The notes beneath the pieces are model-generated. The model made no database searches and was not told the origin of the DNA. It saw only the letters and a program-made list of their open reading frames with translations. A program made the translations under genes and the position numbers. Shown piece after piece: positions 9,548-21,437 of a stretch of 64,000 bases of DNA (within the stretch, counting starts at the first letter, position 1; every line of letters begins with the position of its first letter). Origin of the DNA: Triglochin maritima (taxonomy: Eukaryota; Streptophyta; Magnoliopsida; Alismatales; Juncaginaceae); contig OY821791.1 of the NCBI GenBank assembly GCA_963682175.1, positions 31,618,326 to 31,682,325 on the forward strand, given 5' to 3'.

Positions 9548-12500
9548 TGTAACGTCCCCTTCCGGACGGTCAAAGCGGAAGATGAAATTAAAACAAAATT
9601 TGAAAAGAGATAGTTACTGGAAGACAGAAGAAGTCAATAAAAGATAATAGTATCTCCAATTGGTTTAAATACATGTAAACATGTTTGAGGATTCAAGAAT
9701 AAGATATTTACACAACGTACAAATCGAAAATCAATACATTCAAGAGATATAAAAAAGAATAAAAAATGATTGTCAATCAAATTCTACGAGTATAGAGACA
9801 TAAAAGAAAACTATATGCCATGAATGACATGCATGTGTCTTAGTTCCCAATTCAATTCAGTCAGTCATTTCATTAATGATGCATACATGTATCAGGGATT
9901 CCGAAGGAAACCCACCACTGGCACGTGCGGTCTTCCAGTTAGTGTATGGCCCATCCCCACACCAATTCTATAATCATAACCATTTTGAAATACTTTTAGT
10001 TTCGATATTTTGCAATTCAGTTCATTGCGGGGTCCCATACACCAACCTGTGTCAATACGATAGATAACAGATCTGTATCTGCGGTCCTACAGCCGCCAAT
10101 AATCTGATAAGAGATTTGCCCCGTCGGGCCCAATATTCTGAAGAGTTACAATACTCCGAAGAGTCCAATAAGCTCTTGAAGAGCATGCTCCTTAGAGCCC
10201 AGTACTGCCAAACCTACATTAATCTATCAGTATTATGTCTATAGTTTGTAATTCATCACTGATTATTCCTCTGAAATAACTCACAATTGGGTCAATCAAT
10301 AATCACTAACTCATTGGTTAGATAACATGTCTCTGTTAATAATTAAATCACAATTCAAGTTAATCATAAACATCTGAGTAACAAGCCCAATGATATAAAA
10401 GTCAATACTCATTGTCCATCATGGACAGTGAAAAAACTAAAAGTCACTAGTTAAACAAGTAATGAGGATGCTAACATGTATTAGTTGATTGATTGAAATC
10501 ACATCAACCCAGTGCTGATAAAACACAATTATATGAAATAAAGTATAAACTGGGTTGCCTCCAACTTTCCCAAGAACTTGGAACCAAAAACACATTTTTA
10601 TCATCAGTCAAACTTGACAATGAAAGATCACAATATCAGGATAAGTAACCTTCTTAATCATTATTATTCGTTCACTATACAGAGTAAATTACATAAGAAT
10701 CTAGTGATGACCACCAGATATTATTAAGGTAGTCAATTCGATAAAACTTCTTCCAAAACAACTACATAAAACATGAGACGATTTCATGAGATGGTCATGC
10801 ACTTCGAACACTACTAAGTCATATAGTCACTTGCAAAGATAAAAATATATTAGGTAACATGCGAGGCAATGAGCAAATTCATTTATCATGACTAATATCA
10901 TTTCTATTTTTATGAAGATTATAAAACAACATTAAGGTTAATACAACCTATGTAAACCAATACAATACTTGACAAAATACAATTTAAATCATATCATGTA
11001 ACCCTTTGTTCGAAAATATCAAATGTTTAATAAGCACAACAGTCGAACATGCATAAATGATCTAGCCAAAACATTGTCCAATCGAAGATAGCATAACGTC
11101 AAGTGTAAAACAATATATTGAGTTTCAAAGTTTAAATACCACTTAACTGTGACACATCACGGGTTGACTACATGCACAATACATCCTAAGATTAGTTGCA
11201 AGGAGTGCGAAAAGATTAATAGAATACTAACTCAACTTCATTGAGAGCTAGGGTAAATCAATTTCTCAATGATAAAACAATGCACTTGTTGCTATCGATT
11301 GGTCGTTTACATGATTGGATTTTAAGGACATTAGACACTCACTTATTGATGACCAGCACAAGTAGGCTCAAGTTGAAAAGACACTCCAAGCATTCAACCA
11401 CCAAAATTATTATTCTAGTTCACTAAGAGTCACAATACCAACATAAATCCCTACCATGACATGGTGAGATTCAAACTCTATCAATCACATTACTTAGTCT
11501 ATTTATGACCACAACAACTTCGGTATATCCTAAATTTCATAGAAGTGCTAAACCATAATAGATAATCATTCCAATTCTATTCCCCTAGAAAGAGTATGAA
11601 ATCGTGAATATTGCCAAGAAATTCATCATTTATGTTGCTTGTCCAAAGCACTCAAGATGACAATTACAATCACATTCCAACCTTACTACAATAACTATAA
11701 GGTCAAAGAAGAATATCATCTTGAACTCAAGTAAAGCATAAATCTATATCTTTTGATTTTGCATTTGGGACGAAAGAGTTGCAAGAACACAACACCACTA
11801 GAATGTCAACTTAGTCTTACATAGCGACCAAGAAGTCATGAGCACAAAAGTATTAAGATCCTTAAATGATAAGTGTTGCCATCAAGTAGGAATTTCAACA
11901 ACCATTCCATTACTTCTCAAATAACCCCACCAACATAAAATAGATTCCAAGATTCAATATTCAACTTAGTTAGTTGTTCTCTTGCCTAATCACATCAAGT
12001 GGAAATGGCTAGACATTAATATACACTTCAAGGATTTTGATTAGAACATAAACATCAAATTTTCAGATTCAGATGGAGTCCAAATCTTAGTTTACAAGAC
12101 TTATCCACTCACATGTGGAACAACGAAACATCAAAGAACTCGTTTAGTCTATATACATAAATAGTGATATAAGTCTAAGCATTTCTACCATTCAGTTCAT
12201 ATTTGAAAAAGTATCTTACAACTCAAAAATGAACATATGCAGTAATTGAAACAAATGCATAAGTATCCTCTCTCAATTCAGTTCCTATTTCTATGCATGA
12301 AACACTTCAACATAAGATACAAGATGTAAGAAATCATCTCGATCATAGCTGGGTTGTCTCAAACATAAACCCAAATCATGCAACACCAAAACTCCATTCA
12401 CCTAACACATTCAACTCCTTCTTAAAGAGTTTCATTTCCAGCCAAGCTGCTAGCAATCCAGTACCTTAAATCCATTTTTATCTTCAAAAGGATAGTAACT

Positions 12501-13350
12501 AAATCCTTACTACTAGTTGTAACACTTTTAGCTCCTAAGACTAAATTTATCCATGACTCAATGCTAGCAGAAAATGCAAACCAATTCTTACAACTCATTT
12601 ACAGCTAATTCAGAACCTTATTTACTCATATAACGGCTTCAATACTCGAACTAGATGGGTTTATTCTCAGCTAAAGTAGTGTTCTCGCATACATAAAAAC
12701 ATTCAATATTTCTTTGATTTCTTATCATACCACATTATTAATCTCAACATGAAAATTGTTGAACGTTTTAATTTAAACCGCAAGTGCACGGCCGCGATGA
12801 AGCGGTGGCAAGTACGGGTCGTCCTCAGGGAGGTGAGCAGCCTCTTATTTATCAGAAATCAAGTGGCAAAAATTGGGGGAGAAAGATTGATTATGCTAGT
12901 CTACACTAAACTACGCAAAGAAGTATGAAATGCGAACGAAAGAAACAAACAATGAAATGACAACTAAGCTAAGAACAAAAGAAGAATGCTGGAATACAGA
13001 AATGGGAAAACCCCTAAGGGGTGGAGTGAGCGCACACATGCAAAGAGGTGGGTGTTGAACACATTCTTTAAGCACAAATAAAGGTGGTGTTATCATGCAT
13101 AGGAAGTGTCTAAATGTTGTGGCAAAACCTATCAATCTATTCACCAACTTAGTTGATTAACATTTACATATGCAAGATGTTTATTTCAGAACCTAAACAA
13201 GCATGAGAGGTGTCTAATCATTTTGGCAAAACTCATCAAGTTATAAATTCTATCCTAAACAAGCAAGCATACATTCATGTTTTATCAACACATTGGAAAT
13301 AAAGCATTCAATCCATTCTCATTTGCATGTATGTACATCTACTCCACCCC

Positions 13351-14527
13351 TGATGCATTGCATACATTGCATCATATGTCTTTCATTTAGATTACTTTTA
13401 TATCAATAAATGCTACTAAGGTATGTGTTTAGTCGTATTTACAGAATACAGGGACCTGGATGCAAATTACCCACATTCCGAACATAAACGCGTGCAAAAG
13501 ATTCATTTCTATCATAAAGACCGAGTTCAAGTTTATCGGGTTCCAAATGGAAATGCATCCAAGCATAAAAGCATTCAAGGAGCTAATCACAAAAAGGTCA
13601 AGGGCTTAATTGCAAAATGCCAAGGACCTGATTGCAAAAGAAAAGGATCAAGTTATTTTGTTGGAAAAGTCAAAAGAAAAGTCAAAAATAAATCCCCAAC
13701 AATGGAAGGAATAATCCGGAGTTCAAGACAATGGAAAGAATCATCCAGACGCGTAAATAAAGATCAAATCATACCATAAACACATGACCAAAATCCGGAC
13801 CCGAGCAGACCTGATTGTGCGGCGTTTTCGCCGCACAACACCTTCAATATGCGGCGTTTCCGCCGCCCAGTCATTGATCTGTGTGCCCGATTTTTGTCCA
13901 GTGTCGGGTCGACGCGTGTACTATCCTTTTATGTATTGGTATCCCCTGTATCGGCTATAAATAGCCCTGTAGGACGGATGTAACACATCTTTGAACCTTT
14001 GGTCTTGGATCATTAGTAATAAAATTCTGTTCTTTTAATTCTTGTTTTTATTTTATTTTAATGTCTCTAGGATCCCCTCTTCTTCCTCCCTCCATGAGTT
14101 TCTAACTCTTTCCAAAGGGTGGAGGTGATGGAATTAGGGGTAGAGAAGATGAATGCATGTTATTGTTTTAAGTTCGTGATTAGTATATTTTGATTACTTG
14201 AGTTTATGTTAAATCATTTATCTTGTAATGCTTCATAACTAACATGATTTATTTCAAGTTTCTCCATTCTCCAATCTAAACCTAAGTCTAGACCTCCACC
14301 CGACGGAATTCTCTTCTTTGTTCTTGTTTTAATTTTAATTGCTTTTGTTTCTTGCTTTAGATAATAAAAACCAAAAAAATCTCAAAAACCCAATTTATTC
14401 TTCTCTCCTTCTTCCTCTTAATCGAAAATAACATTAACAACGAAATCTCTCCCTCCTTGTGTTCGACCCGTACTTGCCACGTCTTCATAGACGCCGTGCA
14501 CTTGCGGTATAAATAAAATTCTCATCA
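13351..14527 (+). repeat. 5' LTR of A
   Basis: TGATGCATTGCATAC to AATTCTCATCA. TATAAATA box at 13956-13963. Hairpin pair in U3: 13816-13837 (9-bp arms TGTGCGGCG/CGCCGCACA, loop tttt) and 13851-13866 (6-bp arms GCGGCG/CGCCGC). U3 repeats of GGACCT.ATTGCAAA type lie at about 13450-13640. A 118-codon frame in U3 (13423-13779) is probably not a gene. Confidence 0.93.
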
Positions 14528-14533
14528 AGTTTT

Positions 14534-14551
14534 TGGCGCCGTTGCCGGGGA
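14534..14551 (+). other. Primer-binding site, tRNA-Asp (A)
   Basis: TGGCGCCGTTGCCGGGGA is an 18-base perfect complement of the 3' end of plant tRNA-Asp. It lies six bases after the LTR. Confidence 0.88.
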
Positions 14552-15925
14552 GGCGACGCAGATTTTGTGTTTTTTGTGTTTTCGATTTTATCCTGTCTAC
14601 CTTATGCGCGATCTAAGTATTTGAATTTGTGTAGCAGGAGACAGCAAAGCGCGCGGCGAAATCCGGGAGCGTTCTGAGACACTTGGGCGGCGGAATCGCC
14701 GCATCTTCAAGAAGACTTGCGGCGGAATCGCCGCACAAGCTAGGGCTCTGGTCTTCATTTTTCTCTGGGATCGTCGACATCTCTGGGTGGTCGCATTGAG
14801 CTACTGGAATCTCCGAGAGCGGGCGGCGAACCCGACTGAGCATTGCGGAGGTAATTTTTCTTGCCTTTCTCGTAAAATCTGAATAGTTGAAAAGTTTCCT
14901 TTCGTAGAATTGCACGTGTTAGGGTTACAATTCCATAATTGGCAATAATTCAACTCTGACCTAAAATTGGCAAAATTAGAAAGAACTTAGTGCATGCATC
15001 ATATAATGTTTTGCTTGCATTATTCTTGCTAAATTCTTGCAAATTAATACTTGTTGAAGATTGCTGGAGGCAAGGTACGTATCGAGGTTTTATCGATTGC
15101 ATTAGAGCATATAATTTAGTTGCATACAACCTTGCAATTGCCCCCATTAAAAAGGACCATTGTTTGACTCTCTTTGCTAGATTTAAGTTAAACTATCTAA
15201 GGGCAACTCCGTAGGAAAAGATACGGTGGGGATTTCATCACCCTCCCGTAGCCCACAAACCACAATCCTGAAGTGTCGCCTAAGCCTAAAATTTTAAAAT
15301 CAATTAGACATTGGCCCCTAAGGACTCGGACTCAATTAAGGAGGAGATTGGTTTGACTTGCTATGACCTGAAGCTAATTGAATTCAATTTGGTGTCTAGA
15401 AAGTGTTTTTGTGTCGACGAAAGTCTTCCAAGCGACGTGGTTGTCTAATTGGCACCGACTCTGTCGGAAGTGCCCCCACTAGCTATACACTAACTGGCCA
15501 ACTTGGTTTGATTGGTGAGGGAGGTGAATCAAGCGAATCAATTCGACTCAACCAGTTAGGAGTCGTCTAGATCTAAGTGACACTAGGTCTAGGATTGTTT
15601 TGACCGTGCTTGTTTAGGAAATTTCTGACCAACCCTAATTTTTATCCTTTAGAGTTAAGTTTCCCTTCTCGTCTGAGTCTTCTTTCCCTTCTCATCTTTA
15701 CCTTTCTATTGTTTGTTTCCATTTTCATAAAAAAAAAAAAAACCTTAATTAATTCTTGAAATTAAATTTGGAATTTAAATTTCGAATTTGAATTCAAAAA
15801 TTGATTCAGCCCGGTGCACTCAGATTTGGATTCGGGACTTGAGTAATCGACTCTCACGAGTTCATCTAGATTCCAGTCTGGAACTTAACCCCAATCCACC
15901 TATTGCACCACCTCACCCGGATCTA
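14552..15925 (+). other. Leader of A
   Basis: Non-coding leader of about 1.4 kb before the first ATG of the gag frame. It holds a second hairpin pair: GCGGCG-gaat-CGCCGC at 14687-14702 and again at 14719-14734. An A-run lies near 15730. The leader is collinear with that of D (57911-59161). Confidence 0.7.
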
Positions 15926-18358
15926 ATGGGTGAGAACGTAGTTGACCCGCCTGTTGCGCAACCTATAACTCTGAGGGATCGGTGCTACCCAACGATGGCT
16001 GCTCAGCCATCGTGCATCGTTATGCCCACCATACCGGGTCGCGACTTCGAACTTAAGGCACAATACATGAGTATGCTGCCTAAGTTCACCTCTAGGGAAG
16101 ATCCATATCTCTTCCTTAGAGAATTTGAGGAAATCTGCTCTCTTATGCAATACCAGCATATCCCTGAAGAGGCAGTGCGTCTGAAATTCGTGCCTCTAGC
16201 ACTGAAAGACGACGCTAAGAAATGGCTATATAGTCTAGCCGAAAGATCTATTAGGAGTTGGGCTGAGTTTGTTCAAGTGTTTCTAAAAAAATATTTCCCC
16301 AACCATAAGACTATGAAGATTAGGAATGAAATTGTTGCATTCGTTCAGTCTGAGAGCGAGCCGTTCTATTCCTATCTTGAGAGATTTAAGAGTGTCTTGA
16401 CCCAATGCCCTCATCACGGAATTCCGAAGTGGCAATTATGCCAAATTATTTATGAGGGATTGACACCCACATCTAGGGTTATGCTAGAATCTGTGAGCCA
16501 AGGGAACTTTATGTCCAAGAATGAAAATGATGCCTGGACTTTTCTTGAGGATTTAGCTGAAAATAGTATGCAATGGGACAATGCTAGAACACCCATCAAC
16601 CCGAGTATTGGATCTAGAATAGCGAGTCAACCCCGACCAGGTGTCTTAGCTGTAGACTCCAACATAGCGGCTGAGGCAAAACTAGCTACCCTAATGCGCA
16701 GAATGGAAAATCTAGAGCTACAAAATCAATCCCGAATGAATCAACCCTTGTCTATCCCCTGCTCTAGATGTGGTCAGACTGGTCATTTAATGGAGGACTG
16801 TGTGGACCTGGAACATGTTAATGCCACATTTAACAATTCTAGAAATGATCCTTACGCATCAACCTATAACCCAGGTTGGCGTAATCATCCCAATTTTTCG
16901 TGGACCCAACAAGGACAACCTCCTAGACAACAACAAACCCCATATAACCAAAATACTACATCATCTGGGGGTAATAACAATGGAAATCATGAGGTTAGGT
17001 TGACAAAATTAGAAACTTTAATGACAACTTTTATACAAACAACCAACCAATCATTCCAAAGGCTAGAGACACAGGTCAGCCAATTAGCACAGATAATAGG
17101 TGAAAGAGAAAAGGGCCAATTACCAAGTCAACCGGAGGTGAACCCAAGAACTAATAATCAATATCAATCTTATCAACCACCTTCAGGAACTAACAACCCG
17201 AGACCGGTTCAAATGGTTAATGAGGAAGGACCGTTCCAACAAATCAATGCTGTAGTATCATTACGGTCCGGAAGACAAATTGACAATAATGTGGTAAACC
17301 CTAGAATGACTAATCAATCTAGCCATCAAGCACCCACATATGACTTGACCATTGAACCCGACGTCCAAATTGAAAAGCCCAATCCACCCACCCAACCTGA
17401 ACCTGTGGCTCAACCTGAACCTGAGCGAGTCTATGTGCCTAAAGCCCCATTTCCCAATAGACTCAAAAAGAACTCTAGTGCACAAATAGAGAAAATCCTG
17501 GAAGTATTTAAGCAAGTTAAGGTGAATATTCCACTCTTAGATATGATTCAACAAATACCTGCTTATGCTAAATTCTTGAAAGATTTGTGCACGAAAAAGA
17601 GAAAAACAAATGTACCAAAGAAGGCATTCTTAACTGCAAACATATGCTCAATTCTTTCCAACACATCTCCTATAAAATATAAGGACCCGGGGTGTCCCAC
17701 AATTTCATGTTCAATAGGAGATACGTTTATCAATAAAGCCCTTCTAGACCTTGGTGCAAGCGTTAACTTGCTCCCATTTTCTGTCTACGAGCAACTCAAC
17801 CTTGGTCCACTGAAACCCTCTAGGACAACCCTCCAATTCGCTGATTGTTCTGTTAAGAAACCGAGAGGTATAGTAGAGGACGTTTTGATTAAGGTTGGTG
17901 ACTTCATTTATCCAGTGGATTTTGTCGTACTTGATACTGAACCTGTTGTAAATCCTAATCGACAAATCCCTGTAATTCTAGGTAGACCCTTTTTAGCCAC
18001 TTCGGAAGCATTAATAAACTGTCGAAATGGGCTCATGCAATTATCTTTCGGGAACTTAAAAGCAGAATTTAATATCTTCCATATTGATAATGAGCCAGAA
18101 ATAATATGCAACCCAAGTGATGTTGTGATGAGAGCACGTATTTATCAGAATTCTGAATCAAATAAATCATCACATAAGCAAAAAGGAAGTAAGAAAAAAG
18201 GGAGTGATTCATTTACTCAACCACCATCACTCGAGCAAACAAGCGAACCAATTCAAGTGAGAAGAGTGGAATCTTTTCCTCAAGTCAACATGGGGAACAA
18301 TTCAACTGGATACATGCACCAACATGGTGTCATTCAATCCAGTTCTGATTATGGTTGA
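15926..18358 (+). CDS. gag: Gag-protease of non-autonomous Athila-like element A
   Basis: The frame is open from 15788, but the first ATG is at 15926 (MGENVVDPPVAQPI), giving 810 residues; C starts at the equivalent place (MAANFREEEQLLDPP). Capsid sequence follows, from LRDRCYPTMAAQPSC through SMLPKFTSREDPYLFLREFE to LKKYFPNHKTMKIRNEI. A CCHC zinc knuckle CSRCGQTGHLMEDC begins at residue 279. A glutamine- and asparagine-rich linker leads to an aspartic protease with active site LLDLGASVNLLP (Asp608). Where E1 runs on into RT, A instead ends in a basic tail (SHKQKGSKKKGS) and stops. The frame has no defects. It would make particle protein and a protease that cuts it, while RT and integrase must come from another element. 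Confidence 0.92.
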   Translation: MGENVVDPPVAQPITLRDRCYPTMAAQPSCIVMPTIPGRDFELKAQYMSMLPKFTSREDPYLFLREFEEICSLMQYQHIPEEAVRLKFVPLALKDDAKKWLYSLAERSIRSWAEFVQVFLKKYFPNHKTMKIRNEIVAFVQSESEPFYSYLERFKSVLTQCPHHGIPKWQLCQIIYEGLTPTSRVMLESVSQGNFMSKNENDAWTFLEDLAENSMQWDNARTPINPSIGSRIASQPRPGVLAVDSNIAAEAKLATLMRRMENLELQNQSRMNQPLSIPCSRCGQTGHLMEDCVDLEHVNATFNNSRNDPYASTYNPGWRNHPNFSWTQQGQPPRQQQTPYNQNTTSSGGNNNGNHEVRLTKLETLMTTFIQTTNQSFQRLETQVSQLAQIIGEREKGQLPSQPEVNPRTNNQYQSYQPPSGTNNPRPVQMVNEEGPFQQINAVVSLRSGRQIDNNVVNPRMTNQSSHQAPTYDLTIEPDVQIEKPNPPTQPEPVAQPEPERVYVPKAPFPNRLKKNSSAQIEKILEVFKQVKVNIPLLDMIQQIPAYAKFLKDLCTKKRKTNVPKKAFLTANICSILSNTSPIKYKDPGCPTISCSIGDTFINKALLDLGASVNLLPFSVYEQLNLGPLKPSRTTLQFADCSVKKPRGIVEDVLIKVGDFIYPVDFVVLDTEPVVNPNRQIPVILGRPFLATSEALINCRNGLMQLSFGNLKAEFNIFHIDNEPEIICNPSDVVMRARIYQNSESNKSSHKQKGSKKKGSDSFTQPPSLEQTSEPIQVRRVESFPQVNMGNNSTGYMHQHGVIQSSSDYG

Positions 18359-19468
18359 CTTTGAGCAAACTCAACCCCTCTACCGCAAACCGACGCAGGT
18401 AATAAGTGCATTTATTGTATCTGTGCATACATTGAGGACAATGCATGATTTAGGTGTGGGGGGGTGTTTATATATGTACATATCTATCTATTTGACTTTC
18501 TGTTCTGCTTTATTTAAAAAAAAAAAAAATCAATATTCTATGACATAGCTTAAGATTGAACTGCCAAAACCCGTGTACAAATTGCATTAAGTTTTTGTTC
18601 CTTATTATATAGTTCTGCTTATAGAAATTGTGACATAAATCTAAGTTCCAAAGAAATAACCCATGACCCTTGTAAGACATGTATGCACTTAAATTGGATG
18701 AATCAAATCTTTGAAGTGGTTGATAAAAAGCAGAGGTTGAGGAAAATATACCGGGAAGTGTGGACTTCTAATAGCAATTAAGCCTTGAGGAAAATAAAAG
18801 TAAAATAAAAATAAAGTGAGGAAAACACATTTTGCAAAATGATTACAAAAGCCCAAGCCTTCGAGTCACTGGTCCGTAGGGGTATCTTGAAACCCGGTAA
18901 CTTGAGTCTGCCAGCTCGGGATTATCGACCAAACTCGCTACACGAATGCAAAAAGGGTATAAGTGTCAAAAAGAAAAGCAAATGTGTTGAATCACGGAAA
19001 TAAATAAATACTTTAAAATACTCAAGGCCCAAAGCTAAAGGAATGATCCATGCCATGGTTGATCCAAATGATACTTCACCACCAGAGGAGGCGTGCAAAA
19101 TAATTCAAGTGATAAACATGTGTAGAAGGGTTAGTGGTGTGAATGTTGGAGGAACAAAGACCAAGTCATATTTTTAATGAGTTAGATTTATATAATGAGC
19201 ATGCAAAAATTCTTAGTGAGATGTATAAAGTTGAGGTAGGGATATTGAGAGCTATTAATGAAATGTTGATTCAGGATTTTGTGGGTATATCCGCTGAAAA
19301 CCCTCAGGAGACAACACTCCTCCTCCTTGGCAACAAAGAGGTTTAACGGCTTGTTGCACATGCTAAGTGCAACCGTGATTCCTACGAAAGTGAGTTAGGA
19401 TTTCCCTGTTTTCATTTTCTTATATTTTGCTTTGCTAGGGACTAGCAAAATCTAGGTGTGGGGGTATT
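18359..19468 (+). other. 3' non-coding region of A with two purine tracts and a 67-codon ORF
   Basis: An internal purine tract follows TTGAGGACAATGCATG (18428-18468); the final tract AGGTGTGGGGGTATT is 19454-19468. Between them, 19143-19346 encodes 67 residues: MLEEQRPSHIFNELDLYNEH near the start and DFVGISAENPQET near the end. D has a related start (61689: MEEQRPNQKIYELDLYNEHA); E1 and C share the end. Whether it is translated is unknown. Confidence 0.6.
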
Positions 19469-20645
19469 TGATGCATTGCATACATTGCATCATATGTCTT
19501 TCATTTAGATTACTTTTATATCAATAAATGCTACTAAGGTATGTGTTTAGTCGTATTTACAGAATACAGGGACCTGGATGCAAATTACCCACATTCCGAG
19601 CATAAACGCGTGCAAAAGATTCATTTCTATCATAAAGACCGAGTTCAAGTTTATCGGGTTCCAAATGGAAATGCATCCAAGCATAAAAGCATTCAAGGAG
19701 CTAATCACAAAAAGGTCAAGGGCTTAATTGCAAAATGCCAAGGACCTGATTGCAAAAGAAAAGGATCAAGTTATTTTGTTGGAAAAGTCAAAAGAAAAGT
19801 CAAAAATAAATCCCCAACAATGGAAGGAATAATCCGGAGTTCAAGACAATGGAAAGAATCATCCAGACGCGTAAATAAAGATCAAATCATACCATAAACA
19901 CATGACCAAAATCCGGACCCGAGCAGACCTGATTGTGCGGCGTTTTCGCCGCACAACACCTTCAATATGCGGCGTTTCCGCCGCCCAGTCATTGATCTGT
20001 GTGCCCGATTTTTGTCCAGTGTCGGGTCGACGCGTGTACTATCCTTTTATGTATTGGTATCCCCTGTATCGGCTATAAATAGCCCTGTAGGACGGATGTA
20101 ACACATCTTTGAACCTTTGGTCTTGGATCATTAGTAATAAAATTCTGTTCTTTTAATTCTTGTTTTTATTTTATTTTAATGTCTCTAGGATCCCCTCTTC
20201 TTCCTCCCTCCATGAGTTTCTAAGTCTTTCCAAAGGGTGGAGGTGATGGAATTAGGGGTAGAGAAGATGAATGCATGTTATTGTTTTAAGTTCGTGATTA
20301 GTATATTTTGATTACTTGAGTTTATGTTAAATCATTTATCTTGTAATGCTTCATAACTAACATGATTTATTTCAAGTTTCTCCATTCTCCAATCTAAACC
20401 TAAGTCTAGACCTCCACCCGATGGAATTCTCTTCTTTGTTCTTGTTTTAATTTTAATTGCTTTTGTTTCTTGCTTTAGATAATAAAAACCAAAAAAATCT
20501 CAAAAACCCAATTTATTCTTCTCTCATTCTTCCTCTTAATCGAAAATAACATTAACAACGAAATCTCTCCCTCCTTGTGTTCGACCCGTACTTGCCACGT
20601 CTTCATAGACGCCGTGCACTTGCGGTATAAATAAAATTCTCATCA
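19469..20645 (+). repeat. 3' LTR of A
   Basis: Same length as the 5' LTR with about four substitutions. TATAAATA at 20074-20081. Followed by the acccc duplication at 20646-20650. Confidence 0.93.
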
Positions 20646-21437
20646 ACCCCCAAAGGGGATGGAACTACTCACTAAACATTACACTAATTATTAAACTAAA
20701 CAAAGAAAGCATATTAACTAAGCTAATAAAACTAATGAAATGAGATTAAGCAAAGCAAAAGAAGAAACATAAAACAAACAACATAATAAAGAAAACTTGT
20801 ATTAAAATGACTCACATTAAAAGTAGCATCCTCCTACTTTAGTGTGTGCTTCAAGGCCTCACTTCTAGTAGGAAGAATAGCCACTTAAAATATGGAGTCA
20901 TTACAATGGAAGGTGAAGAGTTCTATTTATAGCCATGGAAAAAGGTAAACCGGGACAATCCCCCGATGTGGGACTAAACAGATACCAAACATAGCCTAAA
21001 CATCCTCTAATACATGTGCTGGAGAAATTTTAGCGGATTTGGGCCAAAATGGACTGCCAATTTGCGGTCTATATGGTTCAGATCCTGCTCATTTTTTTGT
21101 GGGCTTTTCTTGGTATATTTTCTGGTCTTGGATGCATTTAATTGGTTTGTTGGAGCTCCGACCCGAATCGAATTGCTAAAATACTCCCCACGATGGTGTG
21201 GAGTATTCTGTTTTGCTCTTAGGTCCTTCTGTCTTACGTTCAGGTCCTTCTCCCTTGCATCTCAGTCCCCAGATCTCACAATTCAGTCCTTTTTCCCAAC
21301 TTTTGGGTCCTTTTATGCCTCATCTCTTCAAACCTATTTATTCCTGAAAACTAAACATAAAACTCGTAAAATAGCATTGTTTAGGTGAAAGATAATGAAT
21401 ATAAGATACAAATCTAAGCATGAAATGATGTCAATCA

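Larger units (their letters stand above)
13351..20645 (+). mobile_element. A: young Athila-like element with gag-protease only
   Basis: Complete element: LTRs 13351-14527 and 19469-20645 (both 1177 bp), 5-bp duplication acccc, perfect tRNA-Asp primer-binding site, one ORF for Gag-protease, and a purine tract at 19454-19468. RT and integrase are absent from the 4.9-kb interior. By eye the LTRs differ at four positions (GAACAT/GAGCAT, CTAACTC/CTAAGTC, CGACGG/CGATGG, CTCCTTC/CTCATTC), about 0.3%, so insertion is recent. It is the innermost and youngest layer of the nest. Confidence 0.93.
12757..21437 (-). repeat. 3' LTR of C, interrupted by element A
   Basis: The LTR consists of 12757-13350 and 20651-21437 (about 1.38 kb together). 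It starts TGATTGACATC on the minus strand at 21437 and ends TTCAACA at 12757. It keeps the TATA box (20924-20931) that the 5' LTR has lost. The acccc duplication of A is at 13346-13350 and 20646-20650; the uninterrupted sequence is visible in the 5' LTR at about 27798. Confidence 0.88.

Noticed and set aside
13423..13779. 118-codon ORF in both LTRs of A (also 19541-19897) with a 69-codon relative in D LTRs
   Set aside because: It lies in U3, upstream of the TATA box, covers the GGACCT repeats, and A and D versions differ by many amino-acid changes and a stop. Probably not a gene.
14534..14551. tRNA-like 3' end sequence
   Set aside because: It is the complement of a tRNA end placed next to an LTR, that is, a primer-binding site, not a tRNA gene.
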